The translations under genes and the position numbers were made by a program. From the NCBI GenBank assembly GCA_028283985.1, contig JANQSQ010000320.1:1-6696 (forward strand): 6,696 nt of DNA, in the 5' to 3' direction. The stretch comes from Rhodothermales bacterium (GTDB taxonomy: Bacteria > Bacteroidota > Rhodothermia > Rhodothermales > VXPQ01). A model generated the notes under the pieces. It was not told the DNA's origin, searched no databases, and saw only the letters and a list, made by a program, of their open reading frames with translations. The first letter of the stretch is position 1. Every line of letters begins with the position of its first letter. Below, in pieces: positions 6,042-6,696 of the stretch.

Positions 6042-6696
6042 TTACGGGGCAATAACGTCCGCGGGGCCGGCGGCGTTTGAGGGGCCGCTTCCTCCAGCGG
6101 CACTCAAGGGGCCGCTCCCCCCCGCGGCGTCCGCACTCCGCAGAAAGGCGATGCGTCCGCCGTACGCAAGGCGCAGGTTGTCCGGCGTAAACGCTTCGTC
6201 CACCGGACCGGAAGCGATCCGGCGCACATTCAGCAGCATCACGTGATCGAAGTACTCCGTGACGGTTTGCAGATCGTGGTGTACGACCAGGAGCGTGCGC
6301 CCCCTTTCCCGCAGGTCGCGCAGCAGGTCGATAATGGCGCGTTCGGTGACGGCGTCGACCCCCTGCAACGGTTCGTCCATAAGGTAGACCTGGGCGTCCT
6401 GGACCAGTGCGCGCGCCAGAAAAACGCGCTGCTGCTGCCCGCCGGACAGTTGCCGGATCTGCCGGGAGGCGAAATCTTCCATCCCCACCCTTCTCAGGGC
6501 TTCCCGGGCGCGTTCGCGCTCGCGTCTGCCCGGTCTCCGGATCCATCCCAGTTCTCCGTACCGCCCCATCATCACTACGTCGAGCACGCTGGTCGGGAAA
6601 TCCCAATCCACGCTGCCCCGCTGCGGCACATAGGCGATCTGCTGCCGGCAGGCCTCGTACGGGGACCCGAAGAAGCGGATGCGCCCTGCCGATATC
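6042..6696 (-). CDS. Metal ABC transporter ATPase (MntB/SitB/TroB-like), N-terminus outside window
   Basis: The last 217 residues of a metal-importer ATPase; the gene runs off the right edge, so the Walker A motif is not seen. Visible motifs in order are the Q-loop in IAYVPQRGSVDWDFP; VVMMGRYGELGWIRRP, typical of Mn/Fe importers (SitB/YfeB/MntB) rather than ZnuC; signature LSGGQQQR; Walker B VYLMDEP with D-loop GVDA; and the switch histidine in LLVVHHDLQTV. A GTG at 6629 lies inside the Q-loop and cannot be the true start. It hydrolyses ATP on the cytosolic side to drive the two downstream permeases. The C-terminus carries an unusual Gly/Ala/Ser/Pro tail of about 25 residues containing two copies of AAGGSGP. 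The Mn/Fe assignment is by motif resemblance only. Confidence 0.93.
   Translation of the reverse strand, partial: ISAGRIRFFGSPYEACRQQIAYVPQRGSVDWDFPTSVLDVVMMGRYGELGWIRRPGRRERERAREALRRVGMEDFASRQIRQLSGGQQQRVFLARALVQDAQVYLMDEPLQGVDAVTERAIIDLLRDLRERGRTLLVVHHDLQTVTEYFDHVMLLNVRRIASGPVDEAFTPDNLRLAYGGRIAFLRSADAAGGSGPLSAAGGSGPSNAAGPADVIAP
6075..6128 (-). repeat. 27-bp tandem duplication coding the ATPase tail
   Basis: Positions 6102-6128 and 6075-6101 are adjacent 27-bp units, identical at 20 of 27 bases, that encode AAGGSGPLS and AAGGSGPSN; a shorter AAGPA follows. The period is a multiple of three, so the frame is kept. This is a low-complexity extension beyond the normal ATPase fold, probably a disordered tail. 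Confidence 0.7.

Noticed and set aside
4984..6606. Long open frame (540 codons) on the - strand across the ATPase and permease 1
   Set aside because: It is an out-of-frame copy on the same strand as real genes, extremely rich in Arg, Ala and Gly, with no motif. The overlapping frames carry the true ABC signatures.

Overview
This high-GC window (about 60% GC by eye) reads as a bacterial chromosome fragment. The best guess is the Bacteroidota/Rhodothermota side of the tree. The reasons are an outer-membrane TonB-dependent receptor whose C-terminus ends in an aromatic residue, a long (840-residue) CcmF, and weak or absent Shine-Dalgarno sequences before some genes. This placement is inference and no marker gene is present.

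Layout: (1) Positions 1-497, + strand, hold the 3' end of a TonB-dependent receptor gene. (2) Three bases after its stop codon begins a non-coding array of four near-tandem ~43-bp units (501-646). Each unit carries the same 18-base core, followed by a more variable GC-rich segment. Two stem-loops lie just downstream. (3) Positions 647-1154 have no firm gene. A possible small ORF (819-1106) and a -10-like box just before the next gene are the only other candidates. (4) Positions 1155-3677, + strand, encode a complete CcmF-type cytochrome c haem lyase, with the WWD motif and all four expected histidines. It has an enlarged C-terminal soluble domain and no other ccm genes in view. (5) A ~100-bp convergent junction follows. 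(6) From 6696 down to 3778, - strand, lies most of a metal ABC-transporter operon: a 5'-truncated ATPase, a first permease and a second permease. The two permeases are joined by an ATGA stop/start overlap with a strong ribosome binding site. The ATPase residues resemble the Mn/Fe (MntB/SitB/YfeB/TroB) branch more than ZnuC. The solute-binding protein gene, promoter and any metalloregulator site would lie beyond the right edge.

The transporter proteins would import a divalent metal, probably Mn or Fe, across the inner membrane. CcmF would join haem to apocytochromes c on the periplasmic side. The receptor would take up an unknown ligand across the outer membrane. A link through iron or haem is possible but not shown. 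The two most unusual features are the post-receptor repeat array and the winged-helix-like tails on both permeases. I see no mobile element, CRISPR array, tRNA or rRNA, and no clearly new multi-gene system.
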